Assembly (NCBI GenBank): GCA_039812085.1
Contig: JBDHZU010000036.1
Location: forward strand, 1-15,146
Source of the DNA: JBDHZU01 sp039812085
GTDB taxonomy: Bacteria; Actinomycetota; Actinomycetes; S36-B12; UBA10799
Length of the DNA stretch: 15,146 bases
Direction: 5' to 3'
Each line of letters begins with the position of its first letter. Positions within the stretch are counted from its first letter, which is position 1. The notes under the pieces were generated by a model, which worked only from the letters and a program-made list of their open reading frames with translations, was not told where the DNA came from and searched no databases. The translations under genes and the position numbers were made by a program. Of this stretch, positions 12,846 through 15,146 are shown in pieces.

Positions 12846-13159
12846 CGCTGAGTATTTGGATGGTTACATCCCGACACGCCGAGTCTGACGAGCTGATTGT
12901 GGGAGCCGTTGTGGGGATTCACCTGCAGATATACCGAAAACAAGATCATTTGAAGAACTCGGCTTCGCGAAATACCTGAGGAATATTGGGCGTGACGCTA
13001 CGGTTCCCCTACATGTAGTACTACATCGGTGTAATTCGTCCACAGATTGTGGTTCTACATACACAGGTTTTCCGCACATGCTCCACAAGTAGAGGGTTCA
13101 ATCCAGCTTTTTCTGGCGGGATTGGCGCTCTCATCGGTTGAAACGAGAGGTGATTTCAG
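12846..13159. other. 314-bp intergenic region between the LysM gene and nrdR
   Basis: No convincing gene is present; reading frames here lack a ribosome-binding site and family features. The right half holds the palindrome cluster at 13006-13026, the inverted repeat CCACA-GAT-TGTGG (13040-13052) overlapping TCGTCCACA (13036-13044, one mismatch to a DnaA box), and a possible -10 TGTAAT (13030-13035). No clear terminator follows the LysM gene. I see no cobalamin riboswitch signature. Confidence 0.5.
13006..13026. promoter_or_regulatory. Overlapping palindromes upstream of nrdR, candidate NrdR box
   Basis: CTACATGTAG (13009-13018) is a perfect 10-bp palindrome that fits the conserved core of the NrdR box, C-W-A-N-A-T-N-T-W-G. 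The outer ACA and TGT of the usual 16-bp box are missing. A second perfect 14-bp palindrome, ATGTAGTACTACAT (13013-13026), overlaps it. NrdR boxes normally come in helically phased pairs, and I could not find a good partner. NrdR autoregulation of nrdR-nrdJ is expected from Streptomyces, so position supports the call more than sequence does. Confidence 0.35.
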
Positions 13160-13669
13160 GTGCATTGCCCTTACTGCCGCCATGACAACTCTCGCGTGAT
13201 TGATAGTCGAACTGCTGAAGACGGAGCAGCGATTCGTCGTCGGCGTGTGTGTCCTGAATGTTCGCAACGCTTCACCACCTTGGAAACCGCATCACTACAG
13301 GTCGTGAAGCGCAGTGGGGTAGTCGAACCTTTCAGCCGCTCCAAGGTGACGTCTGGAGTGCGCAAAGCATGCCAAGGCCGCCCGGTCAGTGAGGACGACT
13401 TAGCTCTCCTCGCTCAGCAGGTGGAAGAAGCAGTGCGCGCACAAGGCAATCCTGAGGTTCCCGCGCATGAGGTCGGATTAGCGATCCTGGGCCCATTGCG
13501 GTGTCTGGACGAGGTCGCTTATCTGCGTTTCGCCTCCGTTTACCGAAGCTTCGACAGCCTGGAAGATTTCGAGGCTGAGATTTCCCTCCTCCGGGTCGAG
13601 CGTGACCAGGACGTTCGGGTAATCGACCTGAAGGAAAGCACCACCGAATTAACCCCCCTATCTGAGTAA
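13160..13669 (+). CDS. nrdR: Transcriptional repressor NrdR
   Basis: NrdR represses ribonucleotide reductase genes in response to ATP/dATP ratio. The 169-residue protein has the N-terminal zinc ribbon with Cys3, Cys6, Cys31 and Cys34 (MHCPYC, then VCPEC), the RRRRVCPECSQRFTTLE signature, and an ATP-cone over about 46-136 (VVKRSGVVEPFSRSKV to LRFASVYRSF). Most NrdR proteins are about 150-155 residues; the extra length is a C-terminal tail after FEAEISLL. GTG 13160 is preceded by AGAGGTGA, a good Shine-Dalgarno about seven bases upstream. nrdJ follows after 49 bp on the same strand, so the repressor and a likely target are probably co-transcribed, as in Streptomyces nrdRJ. Confidence 0.97.
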   Translation: MHCPYCRHDNSRVIDSRTAEDGAAIRRRRVCPECSQRFTTLETASLQVVKRSGVVEPFSRSKVTSGVRKACQGRPVSEDDLALLAQQVEEAVRAQGNPEVPAHEVGLAILGPLRCLDEVAYLRFASVYRSFDSLEDFEAEISLLRVERDQDVRVIDLKESTTELTPLSE

Positions 13670-13718
13670 GACGTTTAACCGCAGGCAAGAGTGAGCAAAT
13701 AGTGAAGAGGAGAAAGTA

Positions 13719-15146
13719 ATGGCTGATGCAGTCGACGACCCCCGCGTCGGTGCTGACCCGGCAGGTCATGGCACGGTGCCAGACGCCCGAACAAACCGTC
13801 GCGAGGCGGGCACGAAGAAGCCGGAGGTTTCTGTGCAGCACAAGGGCTTGACCATTGATCGCCTCTACACGACTCCAGGCGTGCATCCCTATGACCAGGT
13901 CGAGTGGGAGCGTCGGGACGTTGTCCAGACCAACTGGAAGACCGGTGAGACGGTCTTCGAGCAGCGTGGAGTGGAGTTTCCTGCCACCTGGTCGGTTAAT
14001 GCATCCACCATCGTCACAACCAAGTACTTCCGTGGTGCCGTGGGTAGTCCAGAGCGCGAGCAGAGCCTCAAGCAGCTCATCGACCGCGTGGTGCTGACGT
14101 ACGTGAAGGCAGGTCGCGAGAACGGTTACTTCGCCACCGGTGCCGACGCAGACGTGTTCGAGCATGAACTGACCTGGATGTTGCTCAACCAGGTGTTCTC
14201 GTTCAACTCTCCGGTGTGGTTCAACGTGGGGACGAACTCGCCGCAACAAGTCTCTGCCTGCTTCATCCTCGCGGTGGACGACACTATGGATTCGATCCTG
14301 AACTGGTACCGCGAAGAAGGCTTGATCTTCAAGGGTGGTTCAGGTGCAGGCCTGAATATCTCGCGTATTCGCTCCAGTAAGGAATTGCTGCGTTCTTCCG
14401 GTGGAACCGCTTCCGGGCCGGTGTCGTTCATGCGTGGTGCAGATGCCTCCGCTGGAACCATCAAGAGCGGTGGTGCGACCCGTCGTGCCGCCAAGATGGT
14501 CGTGCTTGATGTTGACCACCCGGATATCGAAGAGTTCGTCGAGACCAAGTGGCGTGAAGAAGAGAAGATCCGTGCGCTGCGTGATGCGGGATTCGATATG
14601 GATCTCGGCGGTGCGGACATTCATTCCGTGCAGTACCAGAACGCGAACAACTCCGTTCGAGTCTCCGATGAGTTCATGCGTGCGGTTGAAGCAGGCGACG
14701 AGTTCGGTCTGCGGGCACGGACGAATGGTGAGGTCATCGAGAAGATCGATGCCGAGTCGCTGTTCGGCAAGATCACCGAAGCGGCCTGGGCATGCGCCGA
14801 TCCGGGTATCCAGTACGACGACACCATCAACGATTGGCACACCAATCCGGAGACTGGCCGGATCACGGCGAGTAACCCGTGCTCGGAATACATGAGCCTG
14901 GATAACTCTTCCTGCAACCTCGCCAGCCTGAACCTGTTGAAGTTCCTCAAGGACGACGACACGTTTGATGCCGAGACCTTCAAGAAGGCCGTCGAGTTCG
15001 TCATCACCGCGATGGATATCTCGATTTGCTTTGCGGACTTCCCAACCGAACCGATCGGTGACACGACTCGTGCATACCGCCAGCTCGGTATCGGTTACGC
15101 AAACCTTGGTGCGCTGCTGATGGCGTGCGGTCTGGCTTACGACTCT
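13719..15146 (+). CDS. nrdJ: Vitamin B12-dependent (class II) ribonucleotide reductase, N-terminal part
   Basis: NrdJ reduces ribonucleotides to deoxyribonucleotides using adenosylcobalamin to make its thiyl radical, with or without oxygen. The window holds the first 476 codons, open to the edge; full-length actinobacterial NrdJ is commonly over 900 residues. Recognisable parts are SFNSPVWFNVG, SACFILAVDDTMDSI, GGSGAGLNIS, RRAAKMVVLDVDHPDI and the NPCSEYMSLDNSSCNLASLNL stretch of the active-site region. The N-terminal 35-40 residues are polar, low-complexity and probably disordered. AGAGGAGA six to seven bases before ATG 13719 fixes the start. Codon choice looks more biased towards C-ending codons than in neighbours, as expected for a well-expressed gene. 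nrdR lies immediately upstream. Confidence 0.95.
   Translation, partial: MADAVDDPRVGADPAGHGTVPDARTNRREAGTKKPEVSVQHKGLTIDRLYTTPGVHPYDQVEWERRDVVQTNWKTGETVFEQRGVEFPATWSVNASTIVTTKYFRGAVGSPEREQSLKQLIDRVVLTYVKAGRENGYFATGADADVFEHELTWMLLNQVFSFNSPVWFNVGTNSPQQVSACFILAVDDTMDSILNWYREEGLIFKGGSGAGLNISRIRSSKELLRSSGGTASGPVSFMRGADASAGTIKSGGATRRAAKMVVLDVDHPDIEEFVETKWREEEKIRALRDAGFDMDLGGADIHSVQYQNANNSVRVSDEFMRAVEAGDEFGLRARTNGEVIEKIDAESLFGKITEAAWACADPGIQYDDTINDWHTNPETGRITASNPCSEYMSLDNSSCNLASLNLLKFLKDDDTFDAETFKKAVEFVITAMDISICFADFPTEPIGDTTRAYRQLGIGYANLGALLMACGLAYDS

Noticed and set aside
12864..13088. 74-codon minus-strand frame in the LysM-nrdR gap
   Set aside because: No ribosome-binding site, mixed composition with many Ser, Cys and Arg, and it would cover the palindromes and promoter of nrdR.
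13100..13123. AATCC/GGATT and CCAG/CTGG pairings in the nrdR leader
   Set aside because: The two short stems compete for the same bases, and neither has more than five pairs; no supported structure.
13670..13718. Cobalamin riboswitch before nrdJ
   Set aside because: The 49-bp gap is far too short for one and contains only the ribosome-binding site. A B12-dependent enzyme would not be expected to be repressed by B12.
2187..13732. Identical 14-base start ATGGCTGATGCAGT in cinA (2187) and nrdJ (13719)
   Set aside because: Similarity stops after the first codons and the proteins are unrelated; a chance match of common Ala/Asp codons.
13386..14249. 287-codon open frame on the minus strand across nrdR and nrdJ
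   Set aside because: It is antisense to the zinc-ribbon/ATP-cone protein and to the reductase N-terminus, both with clear motifs and ribosome-binding sites. The product shows no family features.

Overview
The window is a dense, vertically inherited actinobacterial chromosome segment. Base composition is moderate for the phylum (mid-50s % GC by eye), and GTG starts are frequent. The gene order rimO-pgsA-cinA-clgR-DUF3046-recA-recX-miaB-(LigB-like)-miaA-dapF-(SalK-like)-hflX-lexA-LysM-nrdR-nrdJ closely follows the recA/lexA neighbourhood of Mycobacterium, Corynebacterium and Streptomyces. I saw no mobile element, CRISPR array, tRNA or rRNA. A mid-GC member of the class Actinomycetes, possibly an aquatic or uncultured lineage, fits best; the genus cannot be read from the sequence.

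Layout. (1) 137-2672, + strand: rimO, pgsA and cinA, tightly coupled. (2) 2843-3315: the small XRE regulator clgR (+) converging on a DUF3046 gene (-). (3) 3316-5209: a regulatory region with an SOS box, two DnaA-box-like repeats and a PafBC-type promoter, then recA and an overlapping recX. (4) 5214-9205: miaB, a convergent minus-strand LigB-like gene sharing its last 4 bp with miaB, then miaA and dapF, each with its own promoter-like signal. (5) 9192-11376: a SalK/SCO6745-like gene of unknown function wedged by overlaps between dapF and hflX. (6) 11425-12845: lexA (-), divergent from a membrane-anchored LysM gene (+); the region between holds three SOS boxes, two of them abutting. (7) 13160-15146: nrdR and the 5' part of nrdJ, the B12-dependent ribonucleotide reductase, cut by the window edge.

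How the genes work together: the core is the DNA-damage response. LexA represses recA, itself and the LysM gene, which by position, architecture and control corresponds to the SOS division inhibitors ChiZ/Rv2719c, DivS and YneA. RecX modulates RecA. A second, LexA-independent promoter for recA looks PafBC-dependent. NrdR and NrdJ control and supply dNTPs. The remaining genes are tRNA and ribosomal-protein modification (miaA, miaB, rimO), ribosome rescue (hflX), phospholipid, lysine/cell-wall and nucleotide-repair metabolism.

I do not find a wholly new system. The most noteworthy observation is a repeated promoter geometry: TANNNT, exactly six bases, then the start codon. It precedes rimO, DUF3046, miaB, the LigB-like gene and dapF, with a weaker version at miaA, and implies leaderless mRNAs. 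Others are the recA control region, the tandem SOS boxes plus a 24-bp near-palindrome ahead of the LysM gene, and the uncharacterised gene translationally coupled to dapF and hflX.
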